Below, in pieces: positions 24,740 to 33,383 of a DNA stretch of 64,000 nt. Position numbers and translations under genes: made by a program. The notes under the pieces were generated by a model. The model searched no databases. It was not told where the DNA came from and saw only the letters and a list, made by a program, of their open reading frames with translations. Source of the stretch: Pseudobdellovibrionaceae bacterium (GTDB lineage: Bacteria > Bdellovibrionota > Bdellovibrionia > Bdellovibrionales > Bdellovibrionaceae); the NCBI GenBank assembly GCA_021731025.1, contig JAKFYD010000007.1:62001-126000 (forward strand), in the 5' to 3' direction. How positions within the stretch are numbered: the first letter of the stretch is position 1; every line of letters starts with the position of its first letter.

Positions 24740-26144
24740 AAGTGCTGATCAAGACAAAAAAAGCCGCCGTCTTTTTGGAACGGATGGAATACGTGGAACC
24801 GCGAATGTCTATCCCATGACTCCCGAAACGGTTGTGCGCATTGGGCAGGCCATCGGTTACATGTTGCAAAAACAACAGATCAAAGGCGTTGGTGCAGCGG
24901 CTGCCGCTTCCCGCGTGCAAAAAGTTGTCATCGGTAAAGACACGCGACTATCGGGTTACATGATAGAGCAGGCACTTTCCAGTGGATTGAACTCGATGGG
25001 TGTTTACGTTCAGTTGGTGGGTCCTTTGCCGACCCCAGGAATTGGTTATCTAACCCGCACCATGAGAGCTAATGCCGGCATTGTGATTTCAGCCTCCCAC
25101 AATGCCTACCAAGACAATGGAATTAAAATATTTGGACCTGATGGTTATAAAATTTCTGAAGAGCAAGAAAAAGAAATCGAAGCCTTAGTAGCTTCGGGCG
25201 AGCTCACTCAGTTTCTGCCGCCGTCCCGTGAAGTGGGTCGCACAAAAAGGATTGAGGATTCTCAAGGGCGTTACATTGTCTATGCGAAGGGAACTTTTCC
25301 CTTGGAATACACTCTGGATGGTTTACGCATTGTGCTTGATACAGCCCATGGTGCTGCTTACAAAGTCGCGCCCGCAATCTTTGAAGAGCTTGGAGCGGAA
25401 GTGATTCATATCGGAAATACTCCGAATGGGACAAACATCAATGACAAGGTGGGTGCTCTTTACCCGGCAAAACTTTCTGAAGATGTTTTGCATTACCGCG
25501 CTGATGTCGGCATCGCCCTGGACGGAGACGCGGATCGCGTGGTGATGGTTGATGAAAAAGGCGAAATCATGAACGGCGACCACATTCTGGGGATCTGCGC
25601 ATTGTTCATGAAAGATCGCAAGCTGCTTGAAAATAACACTCTGGTCGTCACCCAAATGAGCAATTTTGGTTTGCATAAAAAGATGAAAGAAAACGGCATT
25701 AAGGTCGTAAAGACGGATGTGGGTGATAAGTTCGTCGTCGATGAAATGAGAAAAAACTCTTACAATCTTGGCGGAGAACAATCAGGTCATATTATTTTTC
25801 TGGATCACAGCACAACGGGCGATGGTTGTGTGGCAGCTCTTCGAGTTTTAGCGGTGATGAAGCAGACTGGGAAAAAGATGAGTCAGCTGAACAAATTGAT
25901 TGTCGATGTCCCACAAATCCTTATCAACTGTCGGGTTAAAAAAAGAACCGATCTGGAAGAAATTCCGGGTTATTCCGCCTTGATTAAAAAAATCGAAAAT
26001 CAACTGAGCGATGACGGCAGGGTCTTTGTGCGGTTTTCAGGAACAGAACCCGTCGTGCGCGTTTTAGTTGAAGGAACTGATCGTTTGCAAATCAGTGCTT
26101 ACGCCAACGAAATTGCTCAATTTCTCGAAGGGGCACTCAGTTAA
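24714..26144 (+). CDS. glmM: Phosphoglucosamine mutase
   Basis: GlmM converts glucosamine 6-phosphate to glucosamine 1-phosphate for UDP-GlcNAc, the precursor of peptidoglycan and LPS. FGTDGIRGTAN follows a 20-residue Lys-rich extension. The phosphoserine loop is in VISASHNAYQDNGIK (serine near residue 128), the metal loop is DGDADRV, the sugar-binding loop is GGEQSGHI and the phosphate-binding loop is RFSGTEPVVRVL. At 476 residues it is longer than usual because of the N-terminal extension and an Ala/Gln-rich insertion near residues 50-65. It shares a stop/start A with pdxJ (TAATG). Confidence 0.96.
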   Translation: MEKKTTTTKSADQDKKSRRLFGTDGIRGTANVYPMTPETVVRIGQAIGYMLQKQQIKGVGAAAAASRVQKVVIGKDTRLSGYMIEQALSSGLNSMGVYVQLVGPLPTPGIGYLTRTMRANAGIVISASHNAYQDNGIKIFGPDGYKISEEQEKEIEALVASGELTQFLPPSREVGRTKRIEDSQGRYIVYAKGTFPLEYTLDGLRIVLDTAHGAAYKVAPAIFEELGAEVIHIGNTPNGTNINDKVGALYPAKLSEDVLHYRADVGIALDGDADRVVMVDEKGEIMNGDHILGICALFMKDRKLLENNTLVVTQMSNFGLHKKMKENGIKVVKTDVGDKFVVDEMRKNSYNLGGEQSGHIIFLDHSTTGDGCVAALRVLAVMKQTGKKMSQLNKLIVDVPQILINCRVKKRTDLEEIPGYSALIKKIENQLSDDGRVFVRFSGTEPVVRVLVEGTDRLQISAYANEIAQFLEGALS

Positions 26145-26872
26145 TGATAAGACTTGGAGTGAATGTGGATCACGTGGCTACCCTAAGGCAGCTCCGGGGA
26201 GGGACAACTCCTTATCCTGATCTTTTGTATTTTGTGAAAGAATCGATTCGTGCTGGCGCCGATCAAATCACCATTCATTTGCGCGAAGATCGTCGGCATA
26301 TTCAGCTGGAAGATTTAAAATTACTTTCAAAGTTTTGCTCGGTGGATCTTAATCTTGAAATGGCGACCAATCGTTCGATGTTGAAGTTAGCGCAAAAATA
26401 TAAACCTGCCTGGTGTTGCTTCGTTCCCGAAAAGCGCGAAGAATTAACCACCGAAGGTGGTCTGAATGTTTCTAAAAATGAAACTTTGATTAAATCCTAC
26501 GTTGAAAAACTGCAAAGCATTGGCATTGAGATATCGATGTTTATCGAGCCTAGCTTGCAGCAAGTGGAAAGTTCTTACCGCGTGGGGGCTGATGCCGTGG
26601 AATTTCACACGGGCAAATGGGTTTTGCTGAAGGGCACAGCCAAGCAAAAAGAATGGCAACGTTTGATTAAATCCGCTCGCAGAGCTCATGATTTAGGAAT
26701 GAGAGTCCATGCGGGGCATGGATTAGATTTATTACACACTGAAAAAATAAAAGCTCTCCCTTATCTTGCCGAGGTTAATATCGGACACTTTTTAGTTTGT
26801 GATTCTTTAAAGGATGGACTATTGGCCTCGGTACGGCGGATGAAATCAGTTTTACGAAAAGGAAAAAAATGA
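26144..26872 (+). CDS. pdxJ: Pyridoxine 5'-phosphate synthase
   Basis: PdxJ condenses 1-deoxyxylulose 5-phosphate with 3-amino-2-oxopropyl phosphate to make pyridoxine 5'-phosphate in the DXP-dependent vitamin B6 pathway. The conserved LGVNVDHVATLRQLRGG, ITIHLREDRRHIQ and VHAGHGLDL segments of the TIM barrel are present, and the length (242 residues) is normal. It is coupled to glmM upstream (TAATG) and tsaE downstream (ATGA). No other B6 gene is in the window. Confidence 0.96.
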   Translation: MIRLGVNVDHVATLRQLRGGTTPYPDLLYFVKESIRAGADQITIHLREDRRHIQLEDLKLLSKFCSVDLNLEMATNRSMLKLAQKYKPAWCCFVPEKREELTTEGGLNVSKNETLIKSYVEKLQSIGIEISMFIEPSLQQVESSYRVGADAVEFHTGKWVLLKGTAKQKEWQRLIKSARRAHDLGMRVHAGHGLDLLHTEKIKALPYLAEVNIGHFLVCDSLKDGLLASVRRMKSVLRKGKK

Positions 26873-27327
26873 CAAAAATCAGAGTCATCTTACCTCGACA
26901 GGATGTTAAAGAATCGGACTTAACCATTTGGGTTCAGCAGATTGTTGAAAATCTGACTGATAAAACAGTGCTGCTTTTATCGGGGGATGTTGGAGCTGGA
27001 AAAACCACTTTGGTTCGAGCCTTAGCTCAAGTTTTGAATTTGAGTGACGTTGCATCTCCATCATTCGCTATTCATCATCGCTACGAAAATTCGCGAGGAA
27101 CTTCATTAGATCATGTCGACTTGTACCGCTTAAAAAGTTTTGACGATCTTGAAAGCACCGGCTTTTGGGATTTGTTCCAACAGCAAAAAGGTCTTATCGT
27201 TATTGAATGGGCAAATATGTTGAATCCTGAACTTCTGCCGATGGATTGGAAAGCGATCGAAGTTTATCTTCATAAACAAAACAACTGCCGAAGTTATGAG
27301 GCAATGGAAATCATCCGCGACATATGA
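26869..27327 (+). CDS. tsaE: tRNA threonylcarbamoyladenosine biosynthesis ATPase TsaE
   Basis: TsaE is the ATPase partner of TsaB-TsaD in making t6A37 in ANN-decoding tRNAs. Walker A is GDVGAGKTTLVRALA at about residues 41-55, then SPSFAIHHRYE and DHVDLYRLKSFDDLESTGFWDL, the family's diagnostic stretch, and IVIEWANML. The length (152 residues) is normal. It is the last gene of the ftsH-cdaA operon; after its stop comes a structured intergenic region. Confidence 0.94.
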   Translation: MTKIRVILPRQDVKESDLTIWVQQIVENLTDKTVLLLSGDVGAGKTTLVRALAQVLNLSDVASPSFAIHHRYENSRGTSLDHVDLYRLKSFDDLESTGFWDLFQQQKGLIVIEWANMLNPELLPMDWKAIEVYLHKQNNCRSYEAMEIIRDI

Positions 27328-27368
27328 CGGACTACTCCTAATAAACCCGGGTCCTTCGTTGCTTAGCC

Positions 27369-27489
27369 GGGGCTTCCATAAAGCCTAAAGCTCCGCGTTC
27401 TCCTCCCTCGAGCTCCCTGCGACGCCCATGAAGGGCGCCTCAGTCGCCTCGGTCGTGCGGCCTTGATCTTTAGGCTTTCTGAAAGCCCC
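27369..27489. repeat. Structured inverted-repeat element
   Basis: Two 22-bp arms (27369-27390 and 27468-27489) are near-perfect inverted copies; both contain AAAGCCTAAAG or its complement and end in GGGG/CCCC. The 77 bases between are GC-rich and hold smaller hairpins (CGCCCATGAAGGGCG; GCGAC and GTCGC around it). It could fold as one long branched hairpin on either strand. No ORF with coding character spans it. Confidence 0.65.
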
Positions 27490-27522
27490 TCTGTTTCACT
27501 TTTTAGATTATTCTTTGTATCC

Positions 27523-27541
27523 CATTTTACAATGTAAAATG
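27523..27541. promoter_or_regulatory. Palindrome upstream of the TIGR02147 locus 2 regulator
   Basis: CATTTTAC-AAT-GTAAAATG is a perfect 8+3+8 inverted repeat 57 bases before the regulator's ATG, a plausible operator for that gene's own product or another dimeric regulator. Confidence 0.5.
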
Positions 27542-27597
27542 AAAAAAATTCCAAGGTATTGTTTTTACAGGAAAATGGGTGTTAGTTTCGATTTTAT

Positions 27598-28419
27598 ATG
27601 GAATTGCAGAAGTCTGAAAAAATTGAACGGCCGGTGTTGGCTAACTTTGATGATCCTATCGATTTTTTGCGGGCAATGGCTGATTACCTTAAGCAGATTG
27701 AGAAAGATTTTACGATTGTTAAAGGGACTCGGAACTTAAGAAAAGTTTCGCCGGCTTTAGTGACTTTGGTGCTGCAGAAAAAACGTCAGCTGACTTTGGA
27801 TCGCGTTGATGAATTTTCTAAGCTTTTTCGATTAACCGCCGCCGAAAAAAGTTATCTTCGCTTGTGGTTAGAAAAACGACTCAAACCGGAAGAGGGGATA
27901 GAAGCCAAACCGAATTTATCTAAAAGTAGAAAAGAAGTTTCAGCTCATATTCTTAAAGATTGGATCAATGTTTACGTTAAGGATTGCTTCCAAATCCCGG
28001 AAATCCAAGCTCAACCTGATCTTGTTTACCGACAACTTGCAAATTTAGCCCAGCCCCAAAGAATAGCTAAAGCCATTGATTTTCTACTTCGTGAAGGTCA
28101 TCTTCGAAAAACTTTAGAGGGTAAAATCGTTACGGAAACTCCACTCACGGTCACCGATCCGCAAATTTCTAATGACAAAGTTCGCAAATTTCACGCGGGA
28201 GCCTTGTCTTTAGCGAAAACGGCTTTGGAAAGCCATCCTGCTTCGGAACGCTATGCAAATACTTTTATTATGCCTTTGAATGAAGCTCAGTACCAAGAGC
28301 TCGTCCAGTTGATTCAGGAGTTCTCGGAAAAAATAAAAGACTTTGCAGCACAAACCGAGGGCCATCGTTTGTATCAGCTCATTGTCAATGTCAGCCCAAC
28401 CGGAGGGAAGTTCGTTTGA
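27598..28419 (+). CDS. TIGR02147/DUF4423 family regulator, locus 2
   Basis: This 273-residue intact member has an N-terminal region (DDPIDFLRAMADYLKQIEKD, then LRKVSPALVTLVLQKKRQLT) that fills the place of the family's helix-turn-helix part. The conserved C-terminal domain has LLREGHLRKT, KFHAGALSLAKTALESHPASERYAN, MPLNEAQYQELVQLIQEF and the final YQLIVNVSPTGG. Family members are predicted regulators with no defined ligand. The TGA stop overlaps the TTG start of the next gene (TTGA), so regulator and exported protein are made together. Confidence 0.85.
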   Translation: MELQKSEKIERPVLANFDDPIDFLRAMADYLKQIEKDFTIVKGTRNLRKVSPALVTLVLQKKRQLTLDRVDEFSKLFRLTAAEKSYLRLWLEKRLKPEEGIEAKPNLSKSRKEVSAHILKDWINVYVKDCFQIPEIQAQPDLVYRQLANLAQPQRIAKAIDFLLREGHLRKTLEGKIVTETPLTVTDPQISNDKVRKFHAGALSLAKTALESHPASERYANTFIMPLNEAQYQELVQLIQEFSEKIKDFAAQTEGHRLYQLIVNVSPTGGKFV

Positions 28420-29594
28420 AAAAATTGATTTTAATCTTTTTACTAGGATCCTTGCAGTCCAACGCATCAACCTTCGTGGGAAACGGCGGGCATGCGGGTG
28501 ATATTGAAGCACAGGTCGCTTTTAAAATCATTCAGGAGACTCTTCGTCAGATCCATGAAAACTCTTCGGCTGGTGATAAATTGTGTGTTTGCTTCCCTGA
28601 TTTAGAAGGACATTCCATTTGCGACACTCTGAAAAAATTAAATGAATCGCAGGGCAAATACTGCTCGCAACAGCTCCGGGAAAACGCTGCGGGTTTATTG
28701 TTAACGACTCAAAAAATTTCCAGTCAGGGATTTCTTTTTACTCGAGATCGAATTCAAGTCGAAAGTCGTAAATCCAAGTATCGCGATGCTGATGCCGTAG
28801 CCAACTTTCATCAGCAAACTCTGATCCTGAATCAAGATCGCTTTACGCAGATGCAAGATTACGAAAAGGTTTTTCTTTTGGTTCACGAGCTCGGTCATTT
28901 GCATTCCTGGAAAGGCGAATCCATTAAAGACGATCAATCTTTGGGGCCTTTCACAGGGGACGAGGGGGGGCGGCAATTTTTAAATTCCGTAGCCGCGGCT
29001 GTCACCATGCAAGCTCTGGAATACCGTACGTTTAACAACTATAAAGATATACTTGAGCGTTCCCAAGGACACAAAGTTCATTGGCTGGAGCTCTCGTCCA
29101 GAGGTACTGAAAACAAAAAGGTTCAATTAGGAGTCAATAAAACTACCGGCTCTTCTTTTTCTTACCGCTATCAGTTCAGCGAACCTTGGGGTGTTTCCTT
29201 TCATCTTGCGAACCAGAATGGTTCGCAAGGTCATTTGACCTCAACTACGGCGAAAGAATTTGTTTCAGCGCAAGGGGTTTTACTGAGCTATCGACTATTT
29301 CCATTTAAGGATCCACTCCGCTATTTTGGGCAATCCCACTTTATTTTTTCGGCAGGCCTGGAAGATTTAGGCGGCCGTTACGAAGTCACCGATACTTACA
29401 CTCCGGCAGAAGCGCGTGCGAATTCCCTTTCATGGAGTGTGGGAGCTAGCTATTACCTTCCGATCAAGTACAATTTCTGGGTGACCTTTAACTGGTCAAA
29501 GCAAGGCCATGACTATTCTTATAAAATTCCTTTTCGTTCGATCGATGTGAAGTCGGATTCCACTTTTAATTTGGGAGTTAGCTATGGATTTTAA
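28416..29594 (+). CDS. Exported HExxH peptidase-like protein with a C-terminal barrel
   Basis: This 392-residue protein has a short signal peptide (LKKLILIFLLGSLQSNAS) and a Gly-rich mature start (FVGNGGHAGD). A helical domain contains the zinc-type motif VHELGH near residue 154-158, with acidic residues after it (GPFTGDEGGRQF). Residues from about 215 to the end alternate in beta-strand pattern with aromatic girdles (SFSYRYQFSEPWGVSFHL, WVTFNWSKQGHDYSYKI) and end in SYGF, the terminal phenylalanine typical of Bam-inserted outer-membrane proteins. So it looks like a peptidase tethered to an outer-membrane barrel. The start is TTG, coupled to the regulator. Activity is inferred from the motif only. 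Confidence 0.7.
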   Translation: MKKLILIFLLGSLQSNASTFVGNGGHAGDIEAQVAFKIIQETLRQIHENSSAGDKLCVCFPDLEGHSICDTLKKLNESQGKYCSQQLRENAAGLLLTTQKISSQGFLFTRDRIQVESRKSKYRDADAVANFHQQTLILNQDRFTQMQDYEKVFLLVHELGHLHSWKGESIKDDQSLGPFTGDEGGRQFLNSVAAAVTMQALEYRTFNNYKDILERSQGHKVHWLELSSRGTENKKVQLGVNKTTGSSFSYRYQFSEPWGVSFHLANQNGSQGHLTSTTAKEFVSAQGVLLSYRLFPFKDPLRYFGQSHFIFSAGLEDLGGRYEVTDTYTPAEARANSLSWSVGASYYLPIKYNFWVTFNWSKQGHDYSYKIPFRSIDVKSDSTFNLGVSYGF

Positions 29595-30798
29595 GCTGTG
29601 TTGTTTACTGTTGACGCTCACGACGACAGTCTCTTGCGTTCGGCAAATTGATTTTACCAAAGGTGATGAAAATATCATTGGCGTACGTCTGGACAAAATG
29701 TCTTCGTTAGTCAATTTTGAAGGTCAAGAGTCCGAAGAGATCACCATCTTCGATGAAAAAAAACGACGCATCCACCAGTTTCAGCTTTCTGATATGGCTC
29801 ATCTGCGCACTTTGAAAGTTCGCGAGCCTGAACAGAAGCACGTGGTGGTCGCCCATGAAAAAGGTCACTTTGTTGTGGATCTTTTTGACCAGCATCTTTC
29901 GGTCTTTGGTAAACAAGGGCAGGTTGAGCATGATCCATTGCAGTTTTCGGGAAATCCCGTGTCGGTGGCTTTTCGTTCAGAGCTGAATTTATTTATTATG
30001 TATGATGATTTAAATTCCGTGGGAATAATGAAATTGGACAATTATGGAAATATCTTAAAGCGATGGGTTGGTGGTCCTGTGTTAAAAGATGACAGCACCA
30101 TCACTTCGGGCGATCTTTTGGCGAATGGAAATATGGCTCTCGGTTTGAGCAATGGAAATATTGCCCTTGTCGACATTGAACAAAGCCTGTTGCTGGAAAA
30201 ATGGAAATCAACAGAGTTTAATCCTTCATTGGGAAAAATTTCGTGGGTTGGGCCGGTGCGGGATAAGCCGAACCAAATTTTTGTTAAAGCCGGTAATGAA
30301 ATCGCTCTGATTGACGTCGTAGCACAGATTAAACTGGATTCGGTGGTTATTTCGGGAGCTAATTTTGAAAAGCTATCGAAAACTTTTGATCCCCACATTG
30401 TCGTGAGAACTTCGGGATGGCAGGGAGAAATTACGGTTTACTACCCGCAAAATTCAAAAATTGTGAAACGCGCTTTGCAAAAACAAGATTTCTATCTTCT
30501 TTCCTCGCAGCTGAATCTGACCAGCGATCGTTGGAGTTTTGTCGAGAGCGATCAGAAAACAGATTGGTTTGATAATTCAGTGAACACCGTGAAAAACACT
30601 CGCCGAGTGAAAATGTTTCGCCTGAGCGATATGGCGGCTTTAAAAAGAATGGATGTGGCCGCAGAAGCTCAAGTTTTACTTTCGAGCTCGTCTTTATTTG
30701 CGCTTTTTCCTTCGGACTTTGGTTATGCGGCTAAATTTGATTTACTGACGGGGGTAGCTAAGGAAGCCAGAATGTTTAACGTGAAAGACATGGATTGA
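29584..30798 (+). CDS. Lipoprotein, probable beta-propeller, TIGR02147 locus 2
   Basis: The 404-residue product starts inside the end of the upstream barrel gene (11-base overlap). The N-terminus MDFKLCCLLLTLTTTVSC is a lipoprotein signal with a TTVSC box. The rest is a series of short beta repeats (KRRIHQFQLSDMAHLRTLKV, SGNPVSVAFRSELNLFI, LLANGNMALGLSNGNIALVD) consistent with a seven-bladed propeller; the motif SDMAxLK(T/R)L occurs near both ends, suggesting blade closure. No catalytic residues are recognisable. It probably acts with the peptidase/barrel protein encoded just upstream. It converges on the next gene with one base between stops. Confidence 0.65.
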   Translation: MDFKLCCLLLTLTTTVSCVRQIDFTKGDENIIGVRLDKMSSLVNFEGQESEEITIFDEKKRRIHQFQLSDMAHLRTLKVREPEQKHVVVAHEKGHFVVDLFDQHLSVFGKQGQVEHDPLQFSGNPVSVAFRSELNLFIMYDDLNSVGIMKLDNYGNILKRWVGGPVLKDDSTITSGDLLANGNMALGLSNGNIALVDIEQSLLLEKWKSTEFNPSLGKISWVGPVRDKPNQIFVKAGNEIALIDVVAQIKLDSVVISGANFEKLSKTFDPHIVVRTSGWQGEITVYYPQNSKIVKRALQKQDFYLLSSQLNLTSDRWSFVESDQKTDWFDNSVNTVKNTRRVKMFRLSDMAALKRMDVAAEAQVLLSSSSLFALFPSDFGYAAKFDLLTGVAKEARMFNVKDMD

Positions 30799-30799
30799 G

Positions 30800-31999
30800 T
30801 TAAGCGACATTCGCGTCGATAATTGCAGAGAGGCTTTGACCTAAATCTCTGCAAGCGTTCTCCATGAACTTCATGACAGCGTAACTGCTGCAAGATTTTT
30901 CACCGACGGCCAAGATCATTCCGGCAATGCGGGAATTGATGATCAAAGGTATGATGGTGATATGAGCGGGAATTACACCTTGGTTCCAATCATCGAAAAA
31001 CTTTTCGTTAATCGGGTTAACGACGATGGGGCCATGAAAGGGTTTCTGGGTCACATTAACAATTTTGAAAACACTGGCATCTTTCAAGGGAATGGTGTTG
31101 TCGGAAGCCGATCCACTGACAAAGCGATTGTCCCAAAAGTGGGGATGAAGAATTTGTTCCTCGGCATCCAAGCTTAGAATCATGGTTTTTTCAAAATGAG
31201 ACTGAAGTTTAAAAAAGAGCTCTTCGCATTTGACCCGGAAAGCGCTTGAGTGAGGATCAAAAAGCAAATTCAATAAATACTTCGACTGACCTTGAGTGCT
31301 GGCCTTGATGCTCGTATGCAGTGTTTGTGTGCGAGTGTCTTCTTTCAGGCCTTGGACGACAGGCTGTTGTTGTCCACTGGACTGAGTTTTTGTCAGATAT
31401 GAAAAATCTTGGGTGCTTTCACCCTGCAGGCCTTCGGGGATTTCTAGGTCTTCCTCTGTTGGTGCTGGTGGCAATTCGATTTCATCTTCATCCAGCAAAA
31501 TCATTTCAGGACTATCCGAAATATTCAGTTTGCTGCTGGGAGGTTTGATCGAGGGTTTGGGATTCGCTGAACCCAAAAGATTGCTTTTGGCATCGTGAGG
31601 TTGAGTTCGAAGCTGCCATAAATTTTCCAGGCTTTCAAAATCACAAAGTAAGAAAATAGGTTTTAATTCTAAGGGAAAATTGATGGGAATTTCCAAACAT
31701 CCCACGATCAGATGTTCTTCCCATTGTCCAATGGGTTGAACTTCCGTGGTCCAAGCGTAAATATTTTTCCAACCTAACCACTCGATATGGTCATGAACCT
31801 TCTTTTGAAAAAAATCTTTTTTGATAGTGGCTAAAAGATAGTTGTCCTGCGCCCAGGTCAGATATTCCGCTGAGCTAATGACGTTATTTTTCAGGGCAAA
31901 GCCTAAAAGACTTATCCCTTGTGGTGCCTCTTGCTTGAAATTATCTTCAAGTTTCGCAACCTTATCTTTAAAAAATTCGGTCCAAGTTACGCTGCTCAT
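30800..31999 (-). CDS. Hypothetical cytoplasmic protein with a GAF-like C-terminal domain
   Basis: This 399-residue protein has no signal peptide. Residues 1-145 are mixed alpha/beta (FGFALKNNV..AEYLTWAQDN, reminiscent of the N-terminal domains of deltaproteobacterial signalling proteins). Residues 150-235 form a low-complexity acidic/Ser/Gln linker (LLDEDEIELPPAPTEEDLEI). Residues 240-399 look like a GAF or GAF-like sensor (FFKLQSHFEKTMILSLDAEE..ITIIPLIINSRIAGMILAVGE..FMENACRDLGQSLSAII). It may be a signal-receiving adaptor. The ligand is unknown. Confidence 0.65.
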   Translation of the reverse strand: MSSVTWTEFFKDKVAKLEDNFKQEAPQGISLLGFALKNNVISSAEYLTWAQDNYLLATIKKDFFQKKVHDHIEWLGWKNIYAWTTEVQPIGQWEEHLIVGCLEIPINFPLELKPIFLLCDFESLENLWQLRTQPHDAKSNLLGSANPKPSIKPPSSKLNISDSPEMILLDEDEIELPPAPTEEDLEIPEGLQGESTQDFSYLTKTQSSGQQQPVVQGLKEDTRTQTLHTSIKASTQGQSKYLLNLLFDPHSSAFRVKCEELFFKLQSHFEKTMILSLDAEEQILHPHFWDNRFVSGSASDNTIPLKDASVFKIVNVTQKPFHGPIVVNPINEKFFDDWNQGVIPAHITIIPLIINSRIAGMILAVGEKSCSSYAVMKFMENACRDLGQSLSAIIDANVA

Positions 32000-32204
32000 T
32001 CCTTTTTCTTATCGGCCAAAAACACAGTGACCTGAGGGGAATGGCTAAAAGCCGGGCCATGGCCCAGGGTAAAATCGAGGGTATTTGGCCTGGACCGGTG
32101 AAAATCTTACAAAAAGTGAAGTTATTTCGAGGGGTTTTAAGATTTGATCTGCTTTAACCTTGGAGTGTTTTGTGGTAAGGATATCGCGACGAAAGAATTA
32201 AAAA

Positions 32205-33383
32205 ATGAACTTATCCGAAATGATCTATTTGGATCACAATGCCACGACACCAGTGGCCCAAATTGTGAGCCACAAAATTCCATCTTTTCTTGAAGGTTGG
32301 GGCAACCCCAGCTCGATTCATTGGTGTGGTCGCGAGCCTAAAAATTGGATTCGTCAGGCGCGACAAAATTTAGCAACAGCCTTGAGTGTCAGCCCCTTAG
32401 AAATTATTTTTAATTCGGGCGGCAGTGAAGGAAATAGCACCATCATTCTTGGTGTTTTTGATCTCTTTCGTAAAACTAAAAATCATTATCTGTGTTCTGA
32501 AGTTGAACATCCCAGTGTGATCCAAACTTTTCGGTATCTGGAAACTTTAGGCGCCCGAGTTGACTACATTCCGGTCAATCGCCAGGGTGCCTTAGATATC
32601 GATTTTTACGAAAAACATCTCAGTGAAGATACCGCTTTAGTTTCAATCATGATGGGCAATAATGAAACCGGCACCATTTTTCCAATTCAAGAATTAGCTG
32701 TGAAGGCTCACCAAGCTGGAGCCCTTTTTCATTCCGACTGCGTTCAGGCTTTAGGAAAAATTCCACTAGATCTTAAAAAATTGGATATCGATTACGCTAC
32801 TTTTTCAGCTCACAAATTTTATTCGCTGAAAGGGACAGGAGCTCTTTACGTAAAAAAAATGGCTCCCTTTCAAAAATCCATTTTTGGTGGTGGTCAAGAG
32901 CGTGGTCGCCGGGGTGGTACTGAAAATACTTTGGGTATTGCGGCTTTTGGAATCATGATTCCTGAACTGGTTCAGACCAATGAAAAAGCTCAACAGATGG
33001 CTGAACTGCGCAATCATTTAGAAACACGTCTCTTGAATGAAATCTCTGGGGTGCAAGTCACTGCGGCCGAACAGCCGCGTTTACCGAACACCTCAAGTTT
33101 AGTTTTAAAAAATATCGATGGGGAAACACTGCTGATGAGTTTAGACCTTAAAGGTTTTGCGGTCAGCACTGGCGCTGCTTGCAGCAGTGGAAATCCAGAA
33201 CCAAGTCCTGTCCTTTTAGCGATGGGCTTATCCCGTGAAGAAGCGCAAAGCAGTTTGCGACTCAGTCTAGGTTGGTCGACGACTCGTGAACAGGTGGATC
33301 AATTCATTGAAACACTGAAGGCCGTGGTTGTGCGTCTGCGAAATTTGGGTGGGGAAACAGAACAGAAAGAGCTTTCTCGATGA
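32205..33383 (+). CDS. Cysteine desulfurase (IscS/NifS family)
   Basis: This PLP enzyme of 392 residues takes sulfur from cysteine for Fe-S clusters and tRNA thiolation. Visible landmarks are [11 protein letters not shown] at the start, GGSEGNST, the Schiff-base lysine in [32 protein letters not shown], and the sulfur-carrying cysteine in [10 protein letters not shown]. The next gene, mnmA, uses the sulfur and overlaps by four bases (ATGA), which indicates that this desulfurase feeds tRNA 2-thiolation. The start could instead be the ATG at 32220; neither has a strong ribosome binding site. Confidence 0.93.
   Translation: MNLSEMIYLDHNATTPVAQIVSHKIPSFLEGWGNPSSIHWCGREPKNWIRQARQNLATALSVSPLEIIFNSGGSEGNSTIILGVFDLFRKTKNHYLCSEVEHPSVIQTFRYLETLGARVDYIPVNRQGALDIDFYEKHLSEDTALVSIMMGNNETGTIFPIQELAVKAHQAGALFHSDCVQALGKIPLDLKKLDIDYATFSAHKFYSLKGTGALYVKKMAPFQKSIFGGGQERGRRGGTENTLGIAAFGIMIPELVQTNEKAQQMAELRNHLETRLLNEISGVQVTAAEQPRLPNTSSLVLKNIDGETLLMSLDLKGFAVSTGAACSSGNPEPSPVLLAMGLSREEAQSSLRLSLGWSTTREQVDQFIETLKAVVVRLRNLGGETEQKELSR

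Noticed and set aside
27598-28419. Toxin-antitoxin pair with the following gene
   Set aside because: The downstream protein is exported and large, unlike known toxins, and the regulator family is not an antitoxin family.
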